64,000 bases of DNA. Origin: Scytonema tolypothrichoides VB-61278. GTDB lineage: Bacteria; Cyanobacteriota; Cyanobacteriia; Cyanobacteriales; Nostocaceae. The notes beneath the pieces were generated by a model that saw only the letters and a list, made by a program, of their open reading frames with translations, made no database searches and was not told where the DNA came from. Of the stretch, positions 1 to 8,825 are shown one piece after another. The stretch spans positions 367,039 to 431,038 of the forward strand of contig NZ_JXCA02000027.1 of NCBI RefSeq assembly GCF_000828085.3, written 5' to 3'. A program made the translations under genes and the position numbers. Within the stretch, counting starts at the first letter, position 1. Every line of letters begins with the position of its first letter.

Positions 1-759
1 AAAAAAATCGCTGATTTTGAAGACCAATTAAAGCAACTAGACATCAATCAAGTTCAAGCAGAAAAGTCCTACCGCGAAAATCTCAGCCAGATTGCTGAAC
101 TCAAAACTCAATTGAAGGAACTCGACAGCAAGGAAAAAACTGTGGCTGAGCAAAATTTTCAATCTTCAATGACCCGAAAAAATGAAATTCAGGAAGTAAA
201 GCGCAATATTGCTCAGTTAGAACTGCAATTAAAAAACAACAGCCAGATAACAAGCCAACACACAGGACGCGTTTTGGAAATCACTGCAACTCCCGGACAA
301 GTTTTGAGTCCAGGAACCCGCATTGGAACTATAGAAGCACAAAAGCCATCCGCCAAGTTGGTTAGTATCGCATTTTTGCCCGTCAGCGAAGGCAAGAAGG
401 TTAAAAAAGGTATGAAGCTGCAAATAACCCCCTCCACAGTTAAGCGGGAACGCTTTGGCGGAATTGTGGGAACGGTTACCAAAGTCTCAGCCTTTCCGAT
501 TACTAAAGAAGGCGCATCTAATCTGATAGGCAATCCTGAAATCGTGGAAAGTCTCATATCACAAGGTCCTCATGTCCAAATTCTCGCCGAACTTCAACCA
601 GACACCTCCACCTTCAGCGGCTATCAGTGGTCTTCTTCCAAGGGTCCACAGATGAAAATGTCTCCTGGAACGACTACCTCTGTACGAGTCACCGTTGAGG
701 AACAAGCCCCAATCACGTTTGTCTTCCCCATCCTGAAATCCTGGAGTGGCATTTATTAA
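1..759 (+). CDS. NHLM bacteriocin system secretion protein (HlyD-like adaptor), 5'-truncated by the window
   Basis: Periplasmic adaptor of a bacteriocin exporter, expected to connect the ABC transporters encoded downstream to an outer-membrane channel. The frame is open from base 1, so only the C-terminal part (about 252 codons) is present; the TTG at 112 is internal, not the start. The N-terminal visible part is a Lys/Glu/Gln-rich coiled coil, followed by a lipoyl/barrel-sandwich segment (HTGRVLEITATPGQVLSPGT) and a beta-barrel region ending at FPILKSWSGIY. This order and the two transporters downstream match the NHLM HlyD family. It lies 257 bp upstream of the C39 transporter, the gap being filled by repeats. 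Family call is firm; the cargo is unknown. Confidence 0.85.
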   Translation, partial: KKIADFEDQLKQLDINQVQAEKSYRENLSQIAELKTQLKELDSKEKTVAEQNFQSSMTRKNEIQEVKRNIAQLELQLKNNSQITSQHTGRVLEITATPGQVLSPGTRIGTIEAQKPSAKLVSIAFLPVSEGKKVKKGMKLQITPSTVKRERFGGIVGTVTKVSAFPITKEGASNLIGNPEIVESLISQGPHVQILAELQPDTSTFSGYQWSSSKGPQMKMSPGTTTSVRVTVEEQAPITFVFPILKSWSGIY

Positions 760-772
760 ACAATTCAAAATG

Positions 773-884
773 GGGCGTTGCTGATTTGAAGTATGAATTC
801 AACTGTAGAGACGTACCATGGTACGTCTCTACAAGGGTTTGGAATCACACGACATCTTTTTCATACATGGATTCAGCAACGCCC
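773..884. repeat. MITE-like element, copy A
   Basis: A 112-bp element with inverted ends GGGCGTTGCTGA and TCAGCAACGCCC. It is bracketed by CAAAATGG on the left (766-773) and right (884-891), as a target-site duplication would be. Inside, positions 805-832 form a perfect 28-bp palindrome (GTAGAGACGTACC and its complement). Related copies lie at 3307-3440 and 10584-10745. No coding capacity. Confidence 0.75.
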
Positions 885-889
885 AAAAT

Positions 890-959
890 GGGAATAAACC
901 GCTGCGCTAACAAAATTCAAAATTTAAAGGAGGGAATAAACCGCTGCGCTAACAAAATT
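890..959. repeat. 28-bp direct repeat upstream of the C39 transporter gene
   Basis: The 28-bp unit beginning GGGAATAAACCGCTGCGCTA occurs at 890-917 and again at 932-959, separated by 14 AT-rich bases. It ends 57 bp before the ABC transporter start. It looks like slippage duplication of intergenic repeat DNA rather than a regulatory array. Confidence 0.6.
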
Positions 960-1016
960 TAAAATTCAAAAAAAGCAATTTTTTATTTTGAATTTTTCAA
1001 AGAAGCAAAATAACTT

Positions 1017-3272
1017 ATGCTACTAAAAAAACACAAATTGTTTACGCATAAAGGTAGACGGCGTCGTACTCCCACTCTTCTACAAATGGAAGCGGTAGAA
1101 TGTGGTGCTGCGGCTTTAGGTATTATTTTGAGTTATTATGGTCGAATTGTACCACTGGCAAAACTTCGTCAAGATTGCGGAGTTTCGCGGGACGGTAGTA
1201 AAGCCTCTAATATCCTCAACGCTGCTCGGAGCTACGGACTGAAGGCAAAAGGCTTTAAGTTAGACTTAGAAAGTCTGGTTCAATTGCAATGCCCATACAT
1301 AGTCTTTTGGAACTTCAACCATTTCCTTGTGGTAGAGGGATTCGGCAAAAAGCGTGTTTATCTCAATGACCCTGCTAGCGGACCACGTACTGTCTCTCTA
1401 CAAGAATTTGATGAGGCGTACACAGGTGTTGTCCTAGTTCTGGAACCCGGTCCAGAGTTCAAAAAAGGAGGACACAAACCCAGCACGCTGTTAGCTTTAT
1501 GGCAACGATTGCAGAGGTCTGGTGGAGCACTTGCTTTTTCTGTGCTGGCGGGATTCGTACTTGTGATTCCCGGACTGGCGATGCCAGCATTTTCCCAGGT
1601 ATTTGTAGATAATATTTTGATTCAGGGCAGAGAAGAATGGTTGCGACCGTTAATTTTAGGGATACTCCTGACAGCAGGGCTGATGGGACTTTTGACACTA
1701 CTACAGTTGCAATCTCTGCGTCACATGAAAATAAAACTGTCTGTGGGGATGTCTAGTCAGTTCCTGTGGCACATTCTGCGTCTACCTGTCAGTTTTTACG
1801 ATCAACGGTTTGCTGGGGAAATCAGCAACCGTGTTAACCTCAACGACAAGTTAGCTAATATCCTTTCCGGAAAGTTAGCGACTACGGTGATTGCAGCGGT
1901 AACGGTCATTTTTTATGCAGTGGTCATGCTGCAATATGACGTGGTACTGACCTGGATTGGAATAGCCTTTGTTGTCGTGAATCTCCTTGCCTTGCAATGG
2001 GTAAGAAGGGGGCGTGTGGATGCCAATATGAGATTACAACAGGATGAAGGAAAAGTTGCCGGAGTATCCATTTCTGGTCTTCAGAGTATAGAAACACTTA
2101 AGGCATCTGGTTTGGAGTCAGATTTCTTCTCTCGATGGGCGGGCTATTATGCTAAAGCAATTAACGCTAAGCAGGAAATGGATGTAGCTAATCAGACTTT
2201 GGGGGTGTTGCCATCTTTCCTTTCCACAATTTCCTCTATGCTACTTTTGGTCGTAGGTGGCTTCCGGGTTATAGATGGGTATCTCAGCATTGGAATGCTA
2301 GTAGCATTTCAGAGTCTCATGCACGAGTTTTTGCAGCCCGTCAGTAATCTTGTTACTCTTGGAAGCGACCTCCAAGAAGTGGAAGGCGATTTGACTCGTT
2401 TAGATGATGTCTTACACAACCCAACAGATTCGCAATTGGAGAAGAGGACAAGGGGACAAAACAATTCAAAATTCAAAATTCAAAATTCAAAATTAGAAGT
2501 TTCTCCCTCATCGCCCTCATCTCCTCATCCTCAGCTTAAATTGCAGGGATATGTCGAGTTCAGGAATGTTACATTTGGTTACAACCGTACTGCCCCTCCC
2601 TTGATTGAAAACTTTAATTTCTCACTCAAACCTGGTCAGCGAGTTGCTTTGGTGGGGGGAAGCGGTTCTGGCAAATCTACTATTGCTAAACTAGTTTGTG
2701 GGTTGTATGAGTCTTGGCAGGGAGAAATTTGCTTCGATGGTAAACCAAGAGAGCAAATTCCACAACAGGTGCTTGTCAATTCTATTGCTTTTGTGGAGCA
2801 GGAGATTTTTCTGTTTGCAGGCAGTATCAGGGACAATTTGACCTTATGGGACACTACAGTACCTGATAGTCACTTAGTGCGGGCTTGTCTTGATGCAGCA
2901 ATTCACGATGTTGTCCTCTCGATGCCAGGAGGCTACAGTACCGAACTCCTAGAAGGTGCTACTAATCTCAGTGGCGGTCAGCGACAGCGCTTGGAAATTG
3001 CCCGCGCTTTGGTAAATAACCCTGCCATCCTAGTGATGGATGAAGCAACCAGCGCCCTTGATACAGAGACGGAAAAAATCATTGACCGTAAACTCCGCCA
3101 GCGAGGTTGTACTTGCATTATCGTGGCGCATCGGTTGAGTACTATCCGAGATTGCGATGAAATCATTGTCCTCGAACGGGGAAAGGTGGTTCAACGAGGA
3201 ACTCATGAAGAATTAAAGCAAGTTGAGGGTGCATACTTGCAATTGATTCGTAGTGAGGGAGAAGCGCTTTAA
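1017..3272 (+). CDS. NHLM-type peptidase/permease/ATP-binding bacteriocin exporter (C39 ABC transporter)
   Basis: Inner-membrane exporter that removes a double-glycine leader and secretes the peptide. Order: C39 cysteine peptidase (about residues 15-145; Cys in MEAVECGAAALG, His in WNFNHFLVVEG, Asp in YLNDPASGPR), six-helix permease (about 165-450), nucleotide-binding domain (about 520-740) with Walker A GGSGSGKST, signature LSGGQRQRLEIARAL, Walker B ILVMDEATSALD and switch His AHRLST. The 751-aa length is normal for the family. All catalytic residues are present. The linker before the ATPase contains four ATTCAAA heptamers translated in frame (see separate entry). It sits between the HlyD-like gene and a second ABC gene, as is typical for NHLM clusters. 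Confidence 0.92.
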   Translation: MLLKKHKLFTHKGRRRRTPTLLQMEAVECGAAALGIILSYYGRIVPLAKLRQDCGVSRDGSKASNILNAARSYGLKAKGFKLDLESLVQLQCPYIVFWNFNHFLVVEGFGKKRVYLNDPASGPRTVSLQEFDEAYTGVVLVLEPGPEFKKGGHKPSTLLALWQRLQRSGGALAFSVLAGFVLVIPGLAMPAFSQVFVDNILIQGREEWLRPLILGILLTAGLMGLLTLLQLQSLRHMKIKLSVGMSSQFLWHILRLPVSFYDQRFAGEISNRVNLNDKLANILSGKLATTVIAAVTVIFYAVVMLQYDVVLTWIGIAFVVVNLLALQWVRRGRVDANMRLQQDEGKVAGVSISGLQSIETLKASGLESDFFSRWAGYYAKAINAKQEMDVANQTLGVLPSFLSTISSMLLLVVGGFRVIDGYLSIGMLVAFQSLMHEFLQPVSNLVTLGSDLQEVEGDLTRLDDVLHNPTDSQLEKRTRGQNNSKFKIQNSKLEVSPSSPSSPHPQLKLQGYVEFRNVTFGYNRTAPPLIENFNFSLKPGQRVALVGGSGSGKSTIAKLVCGLYESWQGEICFDGKPREQIPQQVLVNSIAFVEQEIFLFAGSIRDNLTLWDTTVPDSHLVRACLDAAIHDVVLSMPGGYSTELLEGATNLSGGQRQRLEIARALVNNPAILVMDEATSALDTETEKIIDRKLRQRGCTCIIVAHRLSTIRDCDEIIVLERGKVVQRGTHEELKQVEGAYLQLIRSEGEAL
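2464..2491. repeat. Heptamer array (4 x ATTCAAA) inside a coding sequence
   Basis: Four perfect tandem ATTCAAA heptamers, the kind normally found between genes of heterocystous cyanobacteria. Here they lie within the C39 transporter gene, in the linker between permease and ATPase, and are read as part of NSKFKIQNSKLEVS. Because 28 is not a multiple of three, a further unit gain or loss would shift the frame. Confidence 0.8.
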
Positions 3273-3301
3273 AATTCAAATTTCAAATTTCAAATTTCAA
3301 A
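3271..3301. repeat. AT-rich heptamer-like array after the C39 transporter gene
   Basis: Tandem AAATTTC units begin at the stop codon of the C39 transporter gene and run into MITE copy B. Same class of short tandem repeat as inside that gene. No function is evident. Confidence 0.55.
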
Positions 3302-3306
3302 AAATC

Positions 3307-3440
3307 AGCGTTGCTGAATTTGGGCATGAATTGCGTTTGTCAAGAGATTTTTAATTTTTCCAACGCCTGTAGAGACGTTGCATGCAACGTCTCTACAAAA
3401 TCGTGATTTTCTCAATTCATATCTTGATTCAGCAACGCCC
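3307..3440. repeat. MITE-like element, copy B
   Basis: Left end GCGTTGCTGAATT, right end ATTCAGCAACGCCC, bracketed by CAAAAAATC on both sides. It contains a perfect 28-bp palindrome at 3369-3396 (GTAGAGACGTTGCATG and complement), a close relative of the one in copy A. A spurious ATG at 3382 in this palindrome opens a 31-codon extension of the next gene, which is why the downstream start was preferred. Confidence 0.7.
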
Positions 3441-3474
3441 AAAAAATCTATTTTTAATTGCACAGAAGCAACTC

Positions 3475-6444
3475 ATGCTTAATCAAACTAAGTTAAAAAC
3501 TCCACAGGAACAACAGTATCTTTTTAAAGGTAATGAACCAATATTGCTAGATGACCCACAGACGATTTGGATTGTGAAATCTGGTTCAATAGCACTATTT
3601 GCCATCAAGGTCAAACATGGTATTACAGAAGGTTCTCGCCGTTATTTATTTAGCGTCGGAGCATCAGAGGCGATGTTCTCAACAGCACCAAGTTCTCAGG
3701 ACGAAGTACACCAAATTCTGGCGGTGTCGATGGAGGAGACAGAACTCATCAGAGTATCAAAAGAAGATTTTAGCAAGTGGATTGTTAACGATGATGGCGC
3801 ACAGTGCCCGCCCCTTTGGGGTCATGGCAAGGCACTCACTTATATAGAGAATTGGATTCATCAACTTAGCTCAGTACTGTCCAACATTACCGCTCCCAAG
3901 CTTCCAGTCAAGCCTGAGGGCATCAACTACTTTGCTTTAGGCAATGGTGATATCTTTCAGCCTCAACAAGATACCGTATCCTGGGTACAAATTCAGCAAG
4001 GAACTGCCAAATGGATGGGGTTTGAGGAATTGCTGTTCTTCCGGTCATCCGGAATATTGCCGTTAGATACTCGAATGTGGTTGCAGGCTACGGACACGGT
4101 TGAACTATCATGTGTGAACACCTCTGCAATCAAAGATGCAGATATCTTAACAGACAGTTTGAACCTCCTACAGACGTATTTCCTTGACTGCGTTGAGTTA
4201 TTAGAACAGCAGGAAATAACCGCAGAATTACGTAGATTCCAGGAAAGGGAACGTCTCAATTATCAGGTAATGGAGGAGACACTGCAAGAACTGTCATCCG
4301 TACTGCAACCACGGAAAACAGTGTATTACCCAACGGTAACACCGACCGACGACCCAGACCAAGCCCTACTTACTGCTGCTGGTGCAGTGGGGCGAGCTTT
4401 GGGGCTTAAGATTTGTCCTCCTGCTAAGTCGGAAGATATCAGACGGGTTCAAGATCCTTTAGAGGCGATCGCCCGCGCCTCACGAATACGGATGCGTCAA
4501 ATTACATTAACTGATAAGTGGTGGAAAAAGGACACTGATCCAATGCTAACCTACACAGTGGCAGACAACCATCCGGTCGCTCTGTTGCCCGTGTCTGACG
4601 CCCGTTACGAGATTTTCGACCCAGTCGAGCACACCCGCATCCCCGTGAATGCCCGTAGTGCATCCAAGCTAGCCCCCCATGCCTACGTATTTTATCGCCC
4701 TTTGCCCGATAAAAAACTCAAAACCCTGGATATGCTTAAGTTCGCGCTGCGGGGTCACTTTAGGGAACTCATTGTCATCTTGTTGACTGGAATTGCCACC
4801 ACTGTGCTGGGGATGCTGACTCCAACAGCCACCGCCATCCTTATCGATAACGCAATCCCGGATGCTAAGCGAGAATTGTTGCTGCAAATCGCTTTCGGTC
4901 TGTTGGCTGCTGCCTTTGGGGAAGCAATTTTTCAACTTACCCAAGCGTTTGCCATCATTAGGCTGGAAACTTTTGCCGACTCTTCCATCCAAGCGGCAGT
5001 ATGGGATCGACTATTGAATCTCAAGGCGTCCTTTTTTCGCTCCTACTCAATCGGTGATCTCAATTCTCGGGTGAATGGCATTACTCAAATGCGCGAGAAA
5101 CTGAGTGGGACTGTTTTAAAAACCATTTTTTCCAGCTTTTTTTCTTTGTTAAATCTGGGACTGCTATTTTACTATAATACTTCACTGGCAATGATCGCCT
5201 GTGTTGTAGCTGTTGTGAATATTGCCGTTACCATTGTCTCTGGTATCCTTACTCTTCATAAAGTTCGTCCCCTGCTAGAGATAGAAGGACAGCTCTCTGG
5301 TGTTATGGTGCAGCTAATCAATGGAGTCGCCAAACTCCGAGTTGCTGGATGTGAGGCACGAGCTTTTGCCTACTGGGGTAAACAGTATAGCCATCAGCTA
5401 AAACTGATGCTGAGTACACAGGGCATTGAAGACATCGTCACTGTCATCAACAAAATCCTGCCACCTTTAACAAATGCGGTTCTGTTTTGGTTCGCTGTAC
5501 AGGCGTTGCATGGAACGTCTCTACAGCAACCAAATGGGGGAGGGTTGTCTACTGGCACATTCCTGGCATTCAACGCTGCTTTTGGCATATTTATTAACGG
5601 AGCAACTAGCCTAAGTAACACAATTGTGGAAGTTTTGGAAGTTTTGCCTTTGTGGAATCGCCTTCAGCCAATTCTTTTGGCGACACCAGAATTAAATTCT
5701 AGCAAGACCGACCCTGGCAGATTATCAGGTAGAGTGGTTGTAGACCATGCAATTTTCCGCTATCGAAATGATGGACCACTGACGCTGGATGATGTGACTA
5801 TCCGCGCTGAGCCGGGAGAGTTTATTGCAATTGTTGGACCTTCTGGAAGCGGTAAATCTACTTTGTTCCGGTTACTACTGGGATTTGACTTTCCAGAATC
5901 TGGCACTATTTACTACGATGGACAAGACTTAGCTGGGCTAGATGTGAATGCAGTACGCCGACAGTTAGGTGTCGTGATGCAAAACAGCCGGATGATGTCA
6001 GGTTCTTTCTTCGAGAACATTGCCAGCGGTGCCCTTGTAACTATGGAAGAAGCTTGGGAAGCCGCGCAAGCCGCAGGTTTGGCGGATGATATTCAAGCGA
6101 TGCCAATGGGTATGCACACTGTCATCAGTGAGGGGGGTACTAATCTCTCTGGGGGACAAAGGCAACGGTTGTTGATTGCGCGGGCACTAGTGTTGAAACC
6201 CCGGATTTTGCTGTTTGACGAAGCCACGAGTGCGCTAGATAACAAAACGCAGGCGATTGTTAGTCAAAGCTTAGAGCGGTTACAGGTGACGCGAATTGCG
6301 ATCGCTCACCGATTCAGCACAATCCGTCATGCTAACCGTATTTATGTACTGCAAGACGGTAGAGTTGTGCAGCAGGGAAATTTCGAGCAACTCGCAAGTC
6401 AACAGGGGTTGTTTGCTCAGCTCATGGCTCGACAAATGCTTTGA
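3475..6444 (+). CDS. NHLM-type bacteriocin export ABC transporter, permease/ATPase subunit 2
   Basis: Second transporter of the NHLM export system, 989 aa from ATG 3475 (MLNQTKLKTPQEQQ). The in-frame ATG at 3382 lies in MITE copy B and was rejected. The N-terminal half (about 1-420) has no peptidase motif and resembles the regulatory or recognition domain of this family; then a permease (about 435-720) and an ATPase with Walker A GPSGSGKST, signature LSGGQRQRLLIARAL and Walker B ILLFDEATSALD. An extracytoplasmic loop (ALHGTSLQQPNGG) is encoded by half of the same palindrome found in the MITEs (about 5506-5525), suggesting in-frame capture of repeat DNA. It ends the export block; the next gene is convergent. 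Confidence 0.9.
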   Translation: MLNQTKLKTPQEQQYLFKGNEPILLDDPQTIWIVKSGSIALFAIKVKHGITEGSRRYLFSVGASEAMFSTAPSSQDEVHQILAVSMEETELIRVSKEDFSKWIVNDDGAQCPPLWGHGKALTYIENWIHQLSSVLSNITAPKLPVKPEGINYFALGNGDIFQPQQDTVSWVQIQQGTAKWMGFEELLFFRSSGILPLDTRMWLQATDTVELSCVNTSAIKDADILTDSLNLLQTYFLDCVELLEQQEITAELRRFQERERLNYQVMEETLQELSSVLQPRKTVYYPTVTPTDDPDQALLTAAGAVGRALGLKICPPAKSEDIRRVQDPLEAIARASRIRMRQITLTDKWWKKDTDPMLTYTVADNHPVALLPVSDARYEIFDPVEHTRIPVNARSASKLAPHAYVFYRPLPDKKLKTLDMLKFALRGHFRELIVILLTGIATTVLGMLTPTATAILIDNAIPDAKRELLLQIAFGLLAAAFGEAIFQLTQAFAIIRLETFADSSIQAAVWDRLLNLKASFFRSYSIGDLNSRVNGITQMREKLSGTVLKTIFSSFFSLLNLGLLFYYNTSLAMIACVVAVVNIAVTIVSGILTLHKVRPLLEIEGQLSGVMVQLINGVAKLRVAGCEARAFAYWGKQYSHQLKLMLSTQGIEDIVTVINKILPPLTNAVLFWFAVQALHGTSLQQPNGGGLSTGTFLAFNAAFGIFINGATSLSNTIVEVLEVLPLWNRLQPILLATPELNSSKTDPGRLSGRVVVDHAIFRYRNDGPLTLDDVTIRAEPGEFIAIVGPSGSGKSTLFRLLLGFDFPESGTIYYDGQDLAGLDVNAVRRQLGVVMQNSRMMSGSFFENIASGALVTMEEAWEAAQAAGLADDIQAMPMGMHTVISEGGTNLSGGQRQRLLIARALVLKPRILLFDEATSALDNKTQAIVSQSLERLQVTRIAIAHRFSTIRHANRIYVLQDGRVVQQGNFEQLASQQGLFAQLMARQML

Positions 6445-6508
6445 TACAGGAAATTTGAATGACTAGTGCCAACAATGGAGACGGTTCCTTGCTATTTGCG
6501 GGCGAAAG

Positions 6509-7348
6509 TTATGATGCAGAACCAGAAAGGAAGCTTTCAATTGCGTCTGCGACTTCCTGCGTAACTTCGACAGAAGGCAGATGGCTCCTCGAACTCGATC
6601 TATAAATCTGATACCAGTGGTATTTGTTTGCAAAAACTTGTTGTGCTTCAAGATACTTGCTGTCATCGGGTTGGGAATAAAGGTTCTTCATTTGCGTTGG
6701 CGAATAAATATTGAGCACTGTTGGAAATGGAGCAAGTGTCTCAAGCGCTCGCAAAGCACTGCCAAATTCTCTGTATGACTTGCCTATTTCTCGACCTGCG
6801 CGTGACCACATATCAAAGTCGTAATTCGTCATATACTCATGGAAGGGTTTGGCAAGGTTAGGATCACCTATCGACCAACCGATGAATAGTGCGTCACGCG
6901 CACTTTGCCATTGATCGGGCTTTTGTAGCTTATCCAAAGTCTCAAAGAAGATCTCAGGCGGTTCAAGAATGATCCACTCCAGAAAGACCATCTTTGAAAC
7001 ACGATGAACCAACCTACGCCTTAGTTCAATCGCTATCCATCCAGCGTGTGCTACTGAGACTGTAACGAATTCATTTATGTTAAGTGAATCTACAAGCTTA
7101 ATCGTTTCACGGATCATATCTTCACTGCCAAAGTCTCCCTCTGGACGCCGTGATTCGTTATGTCCCAGTAAATCAACATTGATAACTCTTCGCTTTTTAC
7201 TTTCGACTTGTGCAAGTGCTGCCAAAATCCCCCGATCAGCACACCATCCAGGAAACAAGAGTAAGGCAGGTTCGCCTGTTCCTATGTCGTCGAAGGCAAG
7301 TTTTGATTTTCCAGTTAGCTCATCCATACATACATTCAATTTTTTCAA
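6509..7348 (-). CDS. Alpha/beta hydrolase related to cofactor-free 2,4-dioxygenases (Hod/QDO-like)
   Basis: 279-aa alpha/beta-hydrolase-fold protein. From memory it aligns along its length with 1H-3-hydroxy-4-oxoquinaldine 2,4-dioxygenase (Hod): LLLFPGWCADRG near the N-terminus, the elbow VSVAHAGW, the region YDFDMWSRAGREI, SQPDDSKYLEA and a late His in SRSHLPSVEV. In Hod the elbow carries Ser-His (SHGGW) and a His follows PGWC; here both are Ala (VAHAGW, PGWCAD). The late catalytic His is kept. It may therefore catalyse something different or bind rather than cleave. It is followed in transcription by nothing obvious and lies beside a VOC-family gene on the same strand (39 bp), so the two may be co-transcribed. 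Confidence 0.6.
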   Translation of the reverse strand: MKKLNVCMDELTGKSKLAFDDIGTGEPALLLFPGWCADRGILAALAQVESKKRRVINVDLLGHNESRRPEGDFGSEDMIRETIKLVDSLNINEFVTVSVAHAGWIAIELRRRLVHRVSKMVFLEWIILEPPEIFFETLDKLQKPDQWQSARDALFIGWSIGDPNLAKPFHEYMTNYDFDMWSRAGREIGKSYREFGSALRALETLAPFPTVLNIYSPTQMKNLYSQPDDSKYLEAQQVFANKYHWYQIYRSSSRSHLPSVEVTQEVADAIESFLSGSAS

Positions 7349-7387
7349 GGAAAATCTTTATAAACGAGACTATAGTTGTTGTCGGCA

Positions 7388-7828
7388 TCAATAGAATGTC
7401 CACAGACCCGGAGTAATCAATTCAAGGAGGTGTTCATCTGGGTCTCGGAAATACAGGCTGCACCCACCCTGTTTCCAATGAACCTTGCTGTCGATGGGGA
7501 TACTTCGGGAAGCCAGTCGTTCTTCCCAAAACTCTAGCTCGGACGCTGCAATTGAGAACGCTACGTGCAAGCGACCATTTCCACCATGAGGAGGAATCAC
7601 TCCTTCTACCGTACCGGCGGGAGACGTTGTCCTCCCCGGCTGCTGAGCGATGCTCTTGGGGAACAGGATCAGGGCTTGTCGGTTGGGCACCCGGAGCACA
7701 CAGATCATTTCATCCATGATCTCTTTCTCAAATCCGAATAAGTCTTTATAGAACTCAACTGAGTGTGTCAAGTCCTCGACATATAGCACGGATTCAACAA
7801 TCCCATTGACGGTTTGCTTTTGGATCAT
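7388..7828 (-). CDS. VOC-family (glyoxalase/bleomycin-resistance/dioxygenase fold) protein
   Basis: 146 aa from ATG 7828, preceded by AAGAGG at 9 bp; a TTG at 7846 is less likely. The sequence starts a first beta-alpha-beta unit (SVLYVEDLTHSVEFYKDLFGF) and ends with the second (CSLYFRDPDEHLLELITPG), the usual VOC layout with a metal-binding Glu near the end and a His in GRLHVAF. The substrate cannot be told from sequence. It is divergent from a MarR regulator across a dyad-rich 228-bp gap, so induction by a small phenolic or electrophilic compound is a reasonable inference. The alpha/beta hydrolase downstream may be the second gene of the same operon. Confidence 0.75.
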   Translation of the reverse strand: MIQKQTVNGIVESVLYVEDLTHSVEFYKDLFGFEKEIMDEMICVLRVPNRQALILFPKSIAQQPGRTTSPAGTVEGVIPPHGGNGRLHVAFSIAASELEFWEERLASRSIPIDSKVHWKQGGCSLYFRDPDEHLLELITPGLWTFY

Positions 7829-7866
7829 GGAATATAACCTCTTCAAGAATAACTACTATTGACTCT

Positions 7867-7950
7867 TAAATTATAGTACTAAATATTTTGACCTTAAACT
7901 ATTTAGTTGTTAAAATACACAGAAAGTAATATTTAGCGCTAAAATATTAA
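7867..7950. promoter_or_regulatory. Dyad operators between VOC gene and marR-like gene
   Basis: The AT-rich divergent gap holds TAGTACTA (7874-7881) and the larger dyad AATATTTAGCGCTAAAATATT (7928-7948), whose centre TTTAGCGCTAAA is perfect. A related half-site TTTAGTTGTTAAA lies between. This spacing and placement suit a MarR-type repressor controlling both directions. Binding itself is inference. Confidence 0.5.
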
Positions 7951-8056
7951 TGGTTAAACTCGCCGCTCTACTCATGCTTTTAAGTTGCTAGAGTATTGTT
8001 TTTGGGCAGTTGAACATTCCTGGTCACTCAGTCGTAGGCAACTTACAAAGTTAAAG

Positions 8057-8554
8057 ATGAACAAAGCAGATACGATTAGACAAGTAGCGCTCGACTGGAA
8101 AGTGACGCGACCGGAAATTGATCCAAGCCCGATGGTGCGAGTACTCGCAGTGCTTCGTTCAGCCCTAGAACTCGAAAAGGCGACACAAAAGCTCTTTGCC
8201 CGGTATGATTTGAATACAGCAACGTTTGGAGTCCTCGCAACACTGCGCCGTTCTTCGCCGCCTGAGGGGATGACCCTTTCTCAATTAGCTCAATTTGTCC
8301 TAGTCACACCAGCTTCGATCACCAATCGCGTTGATCGTTTGGAAGCACGGGGTTTAGTCGAGCGGTATGATGCCACAAATGATCGACGGTGTTGGTTAGT
8401 GCGTCTGACTCAGAAGGGATATGATCTTATCGATGAACTGATTCCGCAACACGTAGAGAATGAGCGCCAGTTGCTTTCTGGTTTAAATGAGCAGGAACAG
8501 GAGCAACTTTATTTGCTACTACTTAAGCTACTGGCAAGTCTAGAGGATGACTAA
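8057..8554 (+). CDS. MarR-family transcriptional regulator
   Basis: 165 aa from ATG 8057 (MNKADTIRQVAL); the TTG-initiated extension to 7985 adds 24 unlikely residues. Contains the MarR winged helix: LSQLAQFVLVTPASITNRVD as helix-turn-helix and ARGLVERYDATNDRR as the wing with the conserved D-x-R-R. The dimer helices flank it. It is divergent from the VOC and hydrolase genes and probably controls them and itself through the dyads in the gap. Ligand unknown. Confidence 0.88.
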   Translation: MNKADTIRQVALDWKVTRPEIDPSPMVRVLAVLRSALELEKATQKLFARYDLNTATFGVLATLRRSSPPEGMTLSQLAQFVLVTPASITNRVDRLEARGLVERYDATNDRRCWLVRLTQKGYDLIDELIPQHVENERQLLSGLNEQEQEQLYLLLLKLLASLEDD

Positions 8555-8825
8555 AGGATAGAACACAGCAAGCACTTTATGTCATTCGATATATGTGAAC
8601 GAGCTGCACTACCGATTAACTTAAGCATTAGGAAAACGCGCGAATCATCTGAGTATACGCCAAAGGGAACCCATGAAAGCCCTTTGACTTACTTTTTGAT
8701 TGCGCTCATGTACAGCCTCACTGCCTGCGGTCTTGGGAGATCCTAATCGGCTAGCCAAACTGTTGTGCTGTCCTGTTCAGGCAGAAGTCGAAACGCGGAA
8801 ATCAATTTGTATTAGGAAGTGGGCT

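Noticed and set aside
805..832. 28-bp palindrome as a transcription terminator
   Set aside because: No T-run and the same palindrome occurs inside mobile repeats and coding sequence.
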